From JABJOR01 sp965603075 (lineage in GTDB: Bacteria > Pseudomonadota > Alphaproteobacteria > Rhodospirillales > Casp-alpha2): DNA of 64,000 nt. Each line of letters opens with the position of its first letter. Position 1 is the first letter of the stretch. The notes beneath the pieces were generated by a model. It saw nothing but the letters and a program-made list of their open reading frames with translations, made no database searches and was not told where the DNA came from. The DNA lies in the NCBI GenBank assembly GCA_965603075.1, contig CBFDBO010000014.1, positions 13,498 to 77,497 of the forward strand, written 5' to 3'. Shown here piece after piece: positions 16,544 through 25,438 of this stretch. A program made the position numbers and the translations under genes.

Positions 16544-17041
16544 TTATGCAGCAGTAAGAAGTTCTTCTAATCTTTCAGTCGCGGCTTCTAGATCGGTTTT
16601 ATCAATCGCTGCCACTTCGCCAGCAAGGCGTTCGCGTGCAGCTTCATAAATTTGACGTTCACTAAAGGATTGATCCGGTTGGCCCACGTTTCTGAATAGA
16701 TCACGGACGACTTCCGCTATGGCGATGGGATCGCCTGAATTAATCTTTGCTTCGTACTCTTGCGCACGACGGCTCCACATAGAACGTTTTATACGTGCTC
16801 GGCCCTTTAAGGTCTGCAAAGCTTCATCCATTTGTTTTTTTGGTGTAACCCGGCGCAGTCCCGTGGACAATGCTTTGGTTACGGGGACCCGCAAAGTCAT
16901 GCGATCACGATCAAAAGAAATAACAAACAGCTTCAGTTTTTCACCCGCTATTTCAGAGATTTCAATGGATTCAACCATACCAACGCCATGTGTAGGATAG
17001 ACAACATAATCACCGGGTTTAAAATCAGCTTTTTCAGCCAT
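16544..17041 (-). CDS. carD: CarD family transcription factor
   Basis: Binds RNA polymerase beta and stabilises open promoter complexes. The N-terminal RNAP-interacting domain covers about residues 5-60 (FKPGDYVVYPTHGVGMVESIE, FVISFDRDRMTLRVPV), and the helical C-terminal DNA-contacting domain follows (SRRAQEYEAKINSGDPIAIAEVVRDLF). 165 aa is the normal length for alphaproteobacteria. It is preceded by fdxA on the same strand with a large hairpin in the 250-bp gap. Start ATG 17041 lies after a purine-rich AGAAAG. Confidence 0.96.
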   Translation of the reverse strand: MAEKADFKPGDYVVYPTHGVGMVESIEISEIAGEKLKLFVISFDRDRMTLRVPVTKALSTGLRRVTPKKQMDEALQTLKGRARIKRSMWSRRAQEYEAKINSGDPIAIAEVVRDLFRNVGQPDQSFSERQIYEAARERLAGEVAAIDKTDLEAATERLEELLTAA

Positions 17042-17131
17042 GTAGCACTTTCTCCATACCTTTAATTAGGTGGTACGGCTTCAACCATTTCAGCAAATAG
17101 GAAGACGCATTAAATATATCATTAATAGACA

Positions 17132-17186
17132 AACAAACGCTGGTCCCTGCCAACACAATATTGTGTCACAGGGACCAGCGTTTGTT
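17132..17186. repeat. Large nested inverted repeat between fdxA and carD
   Basis: Two perfect 18-nt arms (17132-17149 and 17169-17186) enclose a 19-nt loop that itself contains a perfect 14-nt palindrome, ACACAATATTGTGT (17153-17166). The hairpin is too long and lacks a T-run, so it is not a classic terminator. It could end fdxA transcription, regulate carD, or be a remnant repeat. Confidence 0.85.
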
Positions 17187-17291
17187 ATACGAATAGTATA
17201 TCACAAAAAAAGGGTCAAAAATAGCCCTTGAAACAGCCTAAATTGATAAAAACCATCAATTTACACGGTTTTTGCGAAGTTATTTAGAGTT

Positions 17292-17627
17292 TTAATCACC
17301 TTTGCCGGGATTGGGGCTCAGCAGTTCCAATTTGTTTGGCTTGTCTTTCCATTCCTCACTATCGGCGGGCGTTTCCCCCTGACGGGTAATGTTGGGCCAG
17401 ATATCGGCGTATTTGGTGTTAATTTCCAACCATTTTTCCACACCAGGTTCCGTATCGGGGACAATGGCATCAATGGGACATTCTGGTTCACATACGCCGC
17501 AATCAATGCATTCGTCCGGATGAATAACCAGAAAGTTTTCGCCTTCATAGAAACAATCAACGGGACAGACCTCAATACAGTCTTGCAACTTACATTTAAT
17601 ACAATTTTCTGTAACGATATAGGTCAT
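17292..17627 (-). CDS. fdxA: 7Fe ferredoxin
   Basis: A 111-aa ferredoxin of the FdxA type with one [3Fe-4S] and one [4Fe-4S] cluster. Cysteines at 9, 12, 17, 21 and 25, then 40, 43, 46 and 50, are arranged as in the Azotobacter-type ferredoxin, with the CIDCGVCEPECP motif in the second half. It is a small soluble electron carrier. The C-terminal extension (KYADIWPNIT to NPGKGD) is typical of alphaproteobacterial FdxA. The position upstream of carD and downstream of the S4/helicase genes is a common order in this class. Confidence 0.96.
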   Translation of the reverse strand: MTYIVTENCIKCKLQDCIEVCPVDCFYEGENFLVIHPDECIDCGVCEPECPIDAIVPDTEPGVEKWLEINTKYADIWPNITRQGETPADSEEWKDKPNKLELLSPNPGKGD

Positions 17628-17722
17628 TCATAGGCTCCATTTAATACCAGAATTAAGCTTTTATAATCCATCATTTAGGATGTAACGCACTCTAATGCAA
17701 GTATCTATAACGATTTAACCGA

Positions 17723-18166
17723 TCAATTTTCGAGTACCCGTTGTCGAGCCAAAGCCGTTTCACGGTCCGGAATATGCAATAATCCAGAAATCCGTCGCAT
17801 GAGAGAGGTCTCATAATCATGCACCACGTTATCGGCGTAGACAACCAGCCATAACATTTCGATTAACCGTATACGGTCTTCATGTTCCAATTCGGCATTT
17901 GCGCGCCGGGTAAAACCAAATAATTGGCTGGATGCTTCAACGGCATCTTGGGCGTCTTCAATCAAGGCCCCTACATCAATGGGGTCCAGTTCAAATTCAT
18001 TAACCAACAAGCCTGATATTGTTTCGTGCTCAAGGGCGTCGAATTCACCATCCATCATGGCTGCCTGAACCAGCAGTGCTGCAATGATGGCTTGTTTCTC
18101 ATTCTCCTGATTGGCTTCGGGTGCAGCGTCACCCCCTAATAATAAGGCCCTAATACGTTTTATCAT
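17723..18166 (-). CDS. TerB family protein
   Basis: A 147-aa all-helical protein with the TerB-like pattern: LLVQAAMMDGEFDALEHETISGLL with acidic metal-binding residues near 38-46, and MLWLVVYADNVVHDYETSLMRRISGLL near 103-129, which carries the second acidic set. TerB-like domains bind divalent metal and occur in tellurite-resistance genes, but in alphaproteobacteria this single-domain form usually sits alone in this carD-helicase region, with unknown role. It lies 14 nt downstream of the S4-domain gene, so it is probably in one operon with the helicase. Confidence 0.82.
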   Translation of the reverse strand: MIKRIRALLLGGDAAPEANQENEKQAIIAALLVQAAMMDGEFDALEHETISGLLVNEFELDPIDVGALIEDAQDAVEASSQLFGFTRRANAELEHEDRIRLIEMLWLVVYADNVVHDYETSLMRRISGLLHIPDRETALARQRVLEN

Positions 18167-18180
18167 GATATTCTTTCACT

Positions 18181-18597
18181 TTACTCGTTATCTAGAAATT
18201 GGTCTTGATCACGGAATTTATCCCGTAATTTTTCAGTGGCGCGTCGTTCAGTTTTTGTTGGTCGTCCAGCCCCACGTTCACGCACCGCAACACGTTTGTC
18301 TATAAATGTGCCTTTTTTCGGGCGCGGTTTTGGTGGCTCTAAGTCTTTGTATAACGATTGTGCTTCCGGTGCTGGTCCCCGCCGGGTGGCAAGGGCCACA
18401 ACCTCAATGACCCGAATATGATCGCCCAAGGGAAATGTCAACACGTCCCCCACCCGTAAAACTTGGTGAGCCTTACCAATTAAGGTCGAATTCAAGCGTA
18501 ACTTACCAGACGCACATAAAGTTGATGCCAACGTACGGCTTTTTAAAAATCGAGTGTACCAGAGCCATTTGTCAATGCGGAGGCTATCCTCGCTCAT
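18181..18597 (-). CDS. S4-domain RNA-binding protein, HslR-like
   Basis: A 138-aa protein with an S4 RNA-binding domain at about residues 6-60 (RIDKWLWYTRFLKSRTLASTLCASGKLRLN, VLRVGDVLTF). It resembles Hsp15/HslR, which binds stalled 50S subunits carrying peptidyl-tRNA. The C-terminal part is basic (RERGAGRPTKTERRATEKL). Its ATG overlaps the helicase stop (ATGA, 18594-18597), so the two are translationally coupled and probably act on RNA together. Confidence 0.9.
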   Translation of the reverse strand: MSEDSLRIDKWLWYTRFLKSRTLASTLCASGKLRLNSTLIGKAHQVLRVGDVLTFPLGDHIRVIEVVALATRRGPAPEAQSLYKDLEPPKPRPKKGTFIDKRVAVRERGAGRPTKTERRATEKLRDKFRDQDQFLDNE

Positions 18598-21245
18598 GAT
18601 GAAAACGTCAGGTTTTTCAAAACAGCAAAGGGTGAGTCTTCATCGATTTTTGGGGGCGGAGCAGGTTTAGCAATCTGCTGCTTTGGTTTTTTATTATCCG
18701 TTTTATTGAAAGGTTTATTGTTCGTTTTCCTTTTTGTTTTAGTGTCAGCTGTTTTCTTCTTTGGATCGTACTTTTCTTTTTTATCTTCGGGTTTTTTCCA
18801 TGGTTGAGGCACCCGGTAGAGAGTAGCGTCATCCTTTGTGATTTTACGAAATCCATTACCAAGCAAAATCGCGCCCGTGCGTTCTTCGCCAGCACCCGCC
18901 AATGACATCAACATGGGATCAATGGCAAAGGCATTTTTCAATCCTTTTTCCTTACCGATGGTCCACGCTTGATTGGTAATACGTTCGACCATATCAAGAC
19001 GCACCGCAAATTTTCCAGCTTGACCGTTGAAAACTTGGAAGCCAATCGCATCTAGAAAAGCCTCGCGAGATTTGATGTTTTGTCCGGTGCCGATGTCGAT
19101 TGTAATCAACCCCGGCGTGGGCGGCTCAAAACTCTGAGCGGGTTGTTGCCAGATATTCCAGAGACGTGCTCGCATGGCCACCGCCGCCGGCTTTAACAAG
19201 GCGGGCATGTAGACAATAGAACGCCCGATAAAGACCCCAAGAGATTTAAGTTGTCGGCGATCATCCCGACTGAGCGCGTCAACTTGCTCAGTTGCCCCTT
19301 CCCGGGCGATCGAGCCGAGCTGTTCTTTAAGTTGATAGACCAACCCCCGTGCGGCTCCTGTGGTTTTTGCCTTGGCGGCTTTATTGAGGGCGGCGAGGGC
19401 TGTGTTTTGCTCGCTTTGCATCCACTGCGCTAACCTTCGCGCCAGCCGTTCACGGTCTTGGGATTCCATGTAATCATTAAACAAAACATCCACCACTGGA
19501 TTGAGCATGTCATTGCCCCGTCTGACTTTGGCGATGACTTCCGTGTTCCATTCGATCAGACCGTTGCTGCGCCAATTAAAGTCTGCTGTGTCGCCCGTAA
19601 TCATATCATTCACACGGCGTTTAATTTCACCCCGGATCAGGGTTGCTGCAGCCCCGGCAAGAACCTGTCGATCCGCCGAAAACTGTGCTTCATCGGGTAC
19701 AAACCGCAAGCCTGAAAGATACCCAGCATAATGGCCTTCGATCAATACATCGCCCTCTTTATTAACCGCTGCCACCAAATCTTCGTTATCGCGTAATTTG
19801 CTGACCAGCATGGTTGTGCGTTTATCGACAAAGCGTTGGGTTAATTTTTCATGCAAGGCGTCGGACAGCATGTTCTCAATGTCGCGGGTCCGTTCCTGCC
19901 AATGGATAGGATCATCCAGCCAATTGGATTTATTGGATAAATATGTCCACGTCCTGATCCTTGCAATACGGGTAGAAAGCGCATCAATATCGCCTGCGTC
20001 ACTGTCGATACGATCCACATGCTTTGCGATCCAATCGGTGGGTAAACGGCCTTCCCCTTCGATCAGGTGATTAAAGAATTGTTCCAACATACGGCCATGA
20101 CCAATGGTCCATTCTTTTTCAAAATCGGGAATTTGGCACACATCCCATAAAAGTTGAACCGTATCGGGGTTGCTTGCCCGGTCCATAATTATTTGGTCTC
20201 GCGACAGCTCGTTCAAGGCCCGTTCATCATCGGCAGTGCGAACCCGAACCAGTCCTTTGACCCCAGAAGGCTCCCGTAATGAGGCGGTTAAATCTTCAAC
20301 CGTACGGGTGTTGGTTTTAGGGTTCCGCCAATAAACCTGACGGATCATATCGAATTGATGGTTTTCAATGCTCGATATTGTCTCGGCGTCCAACGGACCG
20401 ATATCAGCCGTCGTGCCAAAGGTGCCGTCGTTGGTATGGCGCCCCGCGCGACCCGCCGTTTGTCCCAATTCAGCAGGACTTAATTGACGGTACCGATTGC
20501 CATCAAACTTTCGCGTGGCGGCAAAGGACACATGATTCAAATCCATGTTCAGGCCCATACCGATAGCGTCCGTCGCCACCAAATAATCGACCTCGCCGTT
20601 TTGATACATCTCAACTTGGGCATTTCGGGTGCGAGGACTAAGGGCCCCCAGCACAACCGCCGCGCCGCCGCGTTGTTGGCGGACGAGCTCTGCCATAGCG
20701 TACACATCATTAACCGTAAAGGCCACAATGGCGCTGCGAGGTTTAAGGCGATTTACCTTTGTTACGCCGGAATAGGATAGATTTGACAACCGTGGGCGGG
20801 ACATAAATTCCACCCCCCGCACCAACCGTCTGATCATGGGTCCCATGGTCTCGGCCCCTAGAAACAAAGTTTCTGATAATCCACGGGCATGCAGCAATCG
20901 ATCGGTGAAAACATGTCCTCGATCCGGGTCGGCACACATTTGAACTTCATCAATAGCCAGAAATTCAACTTTTTTATCCATGGGCATGGCCTCAATTGTG
21001 CACAAAAAATACTGCGCACCCGGCGGAATAATTTTTTCTTCGCCCGTGACCAGTGCAACCTGCCCCTTACCACGAAGCTTTACCGCTTTGTCATAATTTT
21101 CCCGCGCCAGCAACCGAAGCGGAAAGCCGATCATGCCCGATGCATGCCCCAACATTCGGTCCATGGCGTAAAACGTCTTACCCGTATTTGTGGGACCAAG
21201 AACCGCGACTATTTTTGGGGAATTTTTATGGGAATAAGATGACAC
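18594..21245 (-). CDS. SUV3/SUPV3L1-like ATP-dependent RNA helicase
   Basis: An 883-aa superfamily 2 helicase. It has Walker A GPTNTGKT (about residues 17-24), a DEVQ-type motif (IDEVQM near 98), a second RecA domain with ATDAIGMGLNMD and QTAGRAGRH, and the SUV3 C-terminal domain. The N-terminal wording (FPLRLLARENYDK, LVTGEEKI) matches the alphaproteobacterial relatives of mitochondrial SUV3. These proteins unwind RNA for degradation. The last 100 residues are a Lys/Pro-rich low-complexity tail. Coupled with the S4-domain protein gene. The start ATG 21245 follows a 90-bp gap from the phosphatase pair. Confidence 0.93.
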   Translation of the reverse strand: MSSYSHKNSPKIVAVLGPTNTGKTFYAMDRMLGHASGMIGFPLRLLARENYDKAVKLRGKGQVALVTGEEKIIPPGAQYFLCTIEAMPMDKKVEFLAIDEVQMCADPDRGHVFTDRLLHARGLSETLFLGAETMGPMIRRLVRGVEFMSRPRLSNLSYSGVTKVNRLKPRSAIVAFTVNDVYAMAELVRQQRGGAAVVLGALSPRTRNAQVEMYQNGEVDYLVATDAIGMGLNMDLNHVSFAATRKFDGNRYRQLSPAELGQTAGRAGRHTNDGTFGTTADIGPLDAETISSIENHQFDMIRQVYWRNPKTNTRTVEDLTASLREPSGVKGLVRVRTADDERALNELSRDQIIMDRASNPDTVQLLWDVCQIPDFEKEWTIGHGRMLEQFFNHLIEGEGRLPTDWIAKHVDRIDSDAGDIDALSTRIARIRTWTYLSNKSNWLDDPIHWQERTRDIENMLSDALHEKLTQRFVDKRTTMLVSKLRDNEDLVAAVNKEGDVLIEGHYAGYLSGLRFVPDEAQFSADRQVLAGAAATLIRGEIKRRVNDMITGDTADFNWRSNGLIEWNTEVIAKVRRGNDMLNPVVDVLFNDYMESQDRERLARRLAQWMQSEQNTALAALNKAAKAKTTGAARGLVYQLKEQLGSIAREGATEQVDALSRDDRRQLKSLGVFIGRSIVYMPALLKPAAVAMRARLWNIWQQPAQSFEPPTPGLITIDIGTGQNIKSREAFLDAIGFQVFNGQAGKFAVRLDMVERITNQAWTIGKEKGLKNAFAIDPMLMSLAGAGEERTGAILLGNGFRKITKDDATLYRVPQPWKKPEDKKEKYDPKKKTADTKTKRKTNNKPFNKTDNKKPKQQIAKPAPPPKIDEDSPFAVLKNLTFSS

Positions 21246-21319
21246 GTAATTAACCCTTATGAGAATCTATAGTTGAGCCAAACAATACCATTGTTAGGCA
21301 AAAAATCTAACCCTCAACT

Positions 21320-21340
21320 CATTAATCAACGCATTAATCA
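21320..21340 (-). repeat. 12-nt period duplication at the stop of phosphatase A
   Basis: TGATTAATG occurs twice on the minus strand (21332-21340 and 21320-21328); the first contains the stop TAA (21334-21336), the second repeats it in register. Confidence 0.65.
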
Positions 21341-21936
21341 GTAGAAATTTCTTCGATCTTTCCATTGCTCAATCGAAAGATCGCATCTTGGGGAATGGAT
21401 AATGCGAGAACGTCATCATTGTTCATACCGGTATAGACACCCCGAATGACCCGACCAATAGCACCGTGGCTTACAACAATTAAAGGCTCAGGCGTTTCGG
21501 TCAATGTGGCAAACCACTGGCGTGCCCTAACGTCCATCATGGCGCTGCTTTCGCCCGAAGGCGGGCATGAATGCCATTTATCATTTTGATAAGATGCCCA
21601 TTCTCGGGGATACTTCGCACTGACTTCATCCTGGGTCATGCCATCCCAGTCCCCCAACGAGACTTCTATTATTTGATCATCAATAGCACAATTATTGACA
21701 TCAAAATCCAATACCGATGATACTATACCCGCGGTTTCTCGCGTACGCCCCAAAGGGCTACAGACCATTGAATAGGACGTATTACCCTTCAGTTCACGCT
21801 TCAGACACGCGCCCATTTTCTGGGCCTGCAGATGCCCATTTTCGGTCAGGTCCGAATTCATATGACCTTGATACCGTTTCGCTTTATTCAACAGCGTCTC
21901 ACCGTGACGGAGCAGGTATATTATTCTATTTTTCAT
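21334..21936 (-). CDS. Histidine phosphatase family protein, copy A
   Basis: A 200-aa phosphoglycerate-mutase-like phosphatase with the RHGE signature (residues 10-13), catalytic His near 11, SPLGRTRETAG (conserved Arg), and VVSHGAIGRVIRG with the second catalytic His. It is a close paralogue of the gene just upstream; most of the two sequences are identical by eye. In this copy the usual RHGET-x-WN becomes RHGETLLN, so a conserved Trp is lost. Only 2 nt separate it from the upstream stop, so they are one transcript. The substrate is unknown (candidates: phosphosugars or 2-phosphoglycolate-like esters). Confidence 0.88.
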   Translation of the reverse strand: MKNRIIYLLRHGETLLNKAKRYQGHMNSDLTENGHLQAQKMGACLKRELKGNTSYSMVCSPLGRTRETAGIVSSVLDFDVNNCAIDDQIIEVSLGDWDGMTQDEVSAKYPREWASYQNDKWHSCPPSGESSAMMDVRARQWFATLTETPEPLIVVSHGAIGRVIRGVYTGMNNDDVLALSIPQDAIFRLSNGKIEEISTD

Positions 21937-21938
21937 AT

Positions 21939-22541
21939 TTAACCCTCAACAGGAATCTCTTCGATCATTCCATTGCTCAATCGAAAGAGCGCATCTTGGG
22001 GCACCGATAGAGCGAGCACGTCATCAGTGTCCATGTCGGCGTAAACACCCCGAATGACCCGACCAATGGCACCGTGGCTTACAACAATTAAGGGATCAGG
22101 TGTTTTGGTTAGTGTGGCAAGCCATTTACGGGCTCGGATATCCATCATGGCGCTGCTTTCGCCCGACGGGGGGCGTGAATGCCACTTATCATTTTGGTAG
22201 GTTGCCCATTCTTGGGGATACGTCGCACTGACTTCTTCATGGGTCATGCCGTCCCAATCCCCCAGCGTGACTTCTATTATTTGGTCATCAATAGCACAAT
22301 TATTGACGTCAAAATCCAGTGCTGATGATACGATACCCGCGGTTTGTCGTGTGCGCCCCAACGGGCTACAGACCATTGAATAGGATATATTACCCTTCAA
22401 TTCACGCTTCAAACACGCGCCCATTTTCTGGGCCTGCAGACGGCCTTTTTTGGTCAGGTCCGAATTCAGATGTCCTTGATAGCGTTTCGCTTTATTCCAC
22501 TGCGTCTCGCCGTGACGGAGCAGGTAAATTTCTGTACTCAT
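21939..22541 (-). CDS. Histidine phosphatase family protein, copy B
   Basis: A 200-aa paralogue of copy A with the canonical RHGETQWN (residues 9-16), catalytic His in RHG, SPLGRTRQTAG, and VVSHGAIGRVIRG. It seems the ancestral version because it keeps the Trp. It follows caiD by 28 nt and may belong to that operon, since the gap between them is made of repeats with stop and start codons and shows no terminator. The link to carnitine metabolism is doubtful. Confidence 0.88.
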   Translation of the reverse strand: MSTEIYLLRHGETQWNKAKRYQGHLNSDLTKKGRLQAQKMGACLKRELKGNISYSMVCSPLGRTRQTAGIVSSALDFDVNNCAIDDQIIEVTLGDWDGMTHEEVSATYPQEWATYQNDKWHSRPPSGESSAMMDIRARKWLATLTKTPDPLIVVSHGAIGRVIRGVYADMDTDDVLALSVPQDALFRLSNGMIEEIPVEG

Positions 22542-22572
22542 TTATCTAGGCTCATTTATTTGTGCTCATTTA
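22531..22572 (-). repeat. Three exact-length 14-nt tandem repeats joining caiD stop and phosphatase B start
   Basis: On the minus strand TAAATGAGCACAAA, then TAAATGAGCCTAGA, then TAAATGAGTACAGA follow without gaps (22572-22559, 22558-22545, 22544-22531). Each contains TAA and an overlapping-frame ATG. The first TAA is the caiD stop; the last ATG is the phosphatase B start. Confidence 0.92.
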
Positions 22573-23352
22573 ACGGCCTTTCCACACCGGATCGCGTTTT
22601 TCAGCGAACGCTTTCGGACCTTCTTGCGCATCTTCGGACGCCAGCATTTTATCGAACGCCGGCAGACCGTTGTTTTTCATCAGGCTGTAACACTCGACCA
22701 TGGTCGTCGTTTCCGTCAGGCGCACGGTCTCTTTTGTCGCTGCCAATGATAATGGTGCCGCCGCAATCATCATGTCGGCGTATTCGCGCGCGGTATCCAT
22801 GAGAATTTCAGCGGGAACCACCGCGTTGACCAAGCCCCAACCATAGGCTTCTTCGGCCCCCATGCGCCGTCCGGTTAACAGCATTTCCATGGCAATGGCG
22901 CGGGGAATGCGTTTGGGCAGACGGAAACAACCTGAGTCCCCCATGACACCCGCAAAGATTTCCGGCATCCAGAATTCAGCCGTATCAACCGCGATCATCA
23001 TATCCGCCGCCAGTGCCAACTCGAACCCACCACCACAGGCCATGCCGTTAATGGCCGTTATAACGGGTTTGCTCATTTCATGCATTTCGCTGATGCCGCC
23101 AAAACCACCGACCCCAAAAAAATCGTCGTAGCCTTCGCCCTCGGCGGCGGCTTTTAAATCCCACCCAGCGGAGAAGAACCGTTCGCCGCCCCCCGTTAGG
23201 ATCGCCACGCGCAAGTCAGGATCGTTGTTAAATTCAGCAAATATTTCACCCATAGCAACCGAGGTTGCCGCGTCAATGGCGTTGGCCTTACCGCGCGCGA
23301 GGGTAACCTCTAAAATTTTTCCGTTGCGAACTGTGTTTAGATCATCACTCAT
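22570..23352 (-). CDS. caiD: Carnitinyl-CoA dehydratase (crotonobetainyl-CoA hydratase)
   Basis: A 260-aa crotonase that interconverts crotonobetainyl-CoA and carnitinyl-CoA. It follows E. coli CaiD along its length: RNGKILEVTLARGKANAIDAATS, FFSAGWDLKAAAEGE, GGGFELALAAD (Glu), MPEIFAGVMGDSG (Glu), LLTGRRMGAEEAYGWGLVN and the C-terminal EDAQEGPKAFAEKRDPVWKGR. Both acid residues that define the dehydratase are present. It is the last gene of an operon with a CoA ligase, an acyl-CoA dehydrogenase and a carnitine dehydrogenase-thioesterase, consistent with gamma-butyrobetaine or crotonobetaine catabolism. Confidence 0.9.
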   Translation of the reverse strand: MSDDLNTVRNGKILEVTLARGKANAIDAATSVAMGEIFAEFNNDPDLRVAILTGGGERFFSAGWDLKAAAEGEGYDDFFGVGGFGGISEMHEMSKPVITAINGMACGGGFELALAADMMIAVDTAEFWMPEIFAGVMGDSGCFRLPKRIPRAIAMEMLLTGRRMGAEEAYGWGLVNAVVPAEILMDTAREYADMMIAAAPLSLAATKETVRLTETTTMVECYSLMKNNGLPAFDKMLASEDAQEGPKAFAEKRDPVWKGR

Positions 23353-23361
23353 AATATCTAC

Positions 23362-25437
23362 CTATTTCAATTGTCTGATAAGGGCGTCAACGGCGACGGC
23401 CCCTTTTTGGAATACCAATAGCGGGTTCACATCCATTTCACGTAAATTATCACGGTTCGCGTGGGCGTAACTCGCCACCGCCATAACCGCATCAACGGCG
23501 GCGTCGAAATCAGCGGGTGGACCGCCACGGTATCCACGCAGCAAACTCGCCACCCGCAGCGAACCAATAGCATCTGCGGCCTGTTCCCGTGATAGGGGCA
23601 ACAATAACGTTCTGCTATCACGCAGCAGTTCGACAAACACGCCGCCGGCACCAACCACCAGAACCGGGCCAAAGTGTGGGTCATATTCGACCCCGATGAT
23701 CAGCTCGGCAATAGCCCCCCCGATCATGCGTTCCACCAAAAATAAATTTGACAGGTGGGCCATTTTTTCCACGGCCTGGATTACGTCTTGTTCATTATTC
23801 AAATGCAGGGCGACACCGCCGACGTCTGTTTTATGGCTAACATCGCTGCTCACCATTTTAACCACCACCGGGAAACCAACCTCTGTGGCGGCGGCGGGCG
23901 CGTCACTTGCAGCCACCAACCGTCCCTCTGGCACCGACAATCCGAACTGTTTTAACGCCCGTTTACTGGCCCATTCGTCGAGCACTTCGCTTTCGCTATC
24001 CCCCATATCAGATAATGATTCTATGGGAACGGGCACTCGACCTTGCCCGACTTCACGTTGGCGTTCACCAATCCACGCGGCACATTCAAACGCACGCAAG
24101 CAATCGTCTAACCCTTGCATGGGGGTAATATTATGCTCGATCAACCACGCCCGGATTTCATCGGGTAAGGCTTCTTGCAATGAGCTGATCATAACAGTGC
24201 GTCCCCCTGTGGTCTTGGCGGCTCGTGCAAATGCCGCTGCGGCTTTATCCCATTCTCGGATATCGCACACGCCGGGCTTGGGGTAATCCATCATGATCAT
24301 GGTCACGTCAAACCCGCACCGCATAACAGCGCCGTAGGTTGCTTCCATGGCATCCGCGTCACCCCAAATAAAGGTATGGTAATCAAACGGATTTGAGATA
24401 CTCACAAGATCATTGAGGGTGGAGCGGATATCAATGGTTTGGGCGTCGCTGAAATCGGCAAAATCCAATCGCAGATCCATGGCGCAATCGGCGACCATGG
24501 CGGCCTCGCCCCCCGAACAACTGAGCGATGCAATGCGGTTGCCCGGTAATACGCCGCCAAATTTACCACCTAAAGCCATAAATTTAAGCGCTTCCACAAA
24601 CCCCGGCAACGAATAACAACGATAAATGCCCAACCGCTCAAACAGCGCGTCATACATATGGTCAGCCCCTGACAGGGTTGAGGTATGGCTTACGGTGATG
24701 GCGGCCCCTGCTTCGGACCGCCCGGATTTAATGGCGACAATGGGTATGCCTTTTTCAAGCGCGTGAATAGCCGCGTTCGAGAAAGCCGCCACATCGCTTA
24801 ATCCTTCGATTAAAATCCCGATGGCTTTAATACGCGGATCATCCAACATGGCTTCGATAAATTCACTGACCCCCATGACCGCCTGATTGCCCAGAGTGAT
24901 CATGTAGGCAAGCGGTAGATTGCGTTGTTGCATGGTCAGGTTAATGCCAATGTTACCGCTCTGGCTTAAGATAGCGACGCCTTCGTCTATAGGCACCCCC
25001 GCATGCTGATCCGGCCATAGGGTGACGCCGTCTAAATAGTTTAAAATCCCGTAACAATTGGGACCCGCCAGCGGCATCTCGCCCGCCGCTTCAACCAATT
25101 GCTCTTGCAAGGCCGCACCCTCAACGCCCACTTCGGCAAAACCGGAAGCAAAACTGACCACACCACCTGCGCCCATGGCGTTCAGTTCGCGCACCATCTC
25201 GATGGTCAGGTGTCGATTGACACCAACGAAAACCGCGTCCGGGGCCTCGGGTAAATCGGCAAGAGACGCCAGACATGCCTCGCCGCCCATTTCGTCGCGT
25301 TTTGGATTGATGGGCCAAATTGGTCCTTTAAAACCAGACAGACGGCATTGTCGAACGACTTCTTCGGACCAGTTTCCACCAATGATCGCCACATGGCGTG
25401 GTTTTAATAATCGTTTCAGACGGTTTAGATCAGTCAT
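23362..25437 (-). CDS. ADP-forming acyl-CoA synthetase (acetate--CoA ligase family)
   Basis: A 691-aa fusion of a CoA-binding domain (about residues 8-100, VAIIGG), succinyl-CoA-ligase-like domains (about 140-450, with SQSGNIGI and SHTSTLSGAD) and an ATP-grasp domain (about 480-690, FPVVVKMVSSDVSHKTDVGGV and AGGVFVELL). It makes an acyl-CoA from acid, CoA and ATP through a phosphohistidine. Start ATG lies 1 nt after the stop of the acyl-CoA dehydrogenase gene. In this operon the likely substrates are carnitine, crotonobetaine or gamma-butyrobetaine (inference); these usually use an AMP-forming CaiC, so an ADP-forming enzyme would be a different solution. Confidence 0.88.
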   Translation of the reverse strand: MTDLNRLKRLLKPRHVAIIGGNWSEEVVRQCRLSGFKGPIWPINPKRDEMGGEACLASLADLPEAPDAVFVGVNRHLTIEMVRELNAMGAGGVVSFASGFAEVGVEGAALQEQLVEAAGEMPLAGPNCYGILNYLDGVTLWPDQHAGVPIDEGVAILSQSGNIGINLTMQQRNLPLAYMITLGNQAVMGVSEFIEAMLDDPRIKAIGILIEGLSDVAAFSNAAIHALEKGIPIVAIKSGRSEAGAAITVSHTSTLSGADHMYDALFERLGIYRCYSLPGFVEALKFMALGGKFGGVLPGNRIASLSCSGGEAAMVADCAMDLRLDFADFSDAQTIDIRSTLNDLVSISNPFDYHTFIWGDADAMEATYGAVMRCGFDVTMIMMDYPKPGVCDIREWDKAAAAFARAAKTTGGRTVMISSLQEALPDEIRAWLIEHNITPMQGLDDCLRAFECAAWIGERQREVGQGRVPVPIESLSDMGDSESEVLDEWASKRALKQFGLSVPEGRLVAASDAPAAATEVGFPVVVKMVSSDVSHKTDVGGVALHLNNEQDVIQAVEKMAHLSNLFLVERMIGGAIAELIIGVEYDPHFGPVLVVGAGGVFVELLRDSRTLLLPLSREQAADAIGSLRVASLLRGYRGGPPADFDAAVDAVMAVASYAHANRDNLREMDVNPLLVFQKGAVAVDALIRQLK

Positions 25438-25438
25438 C

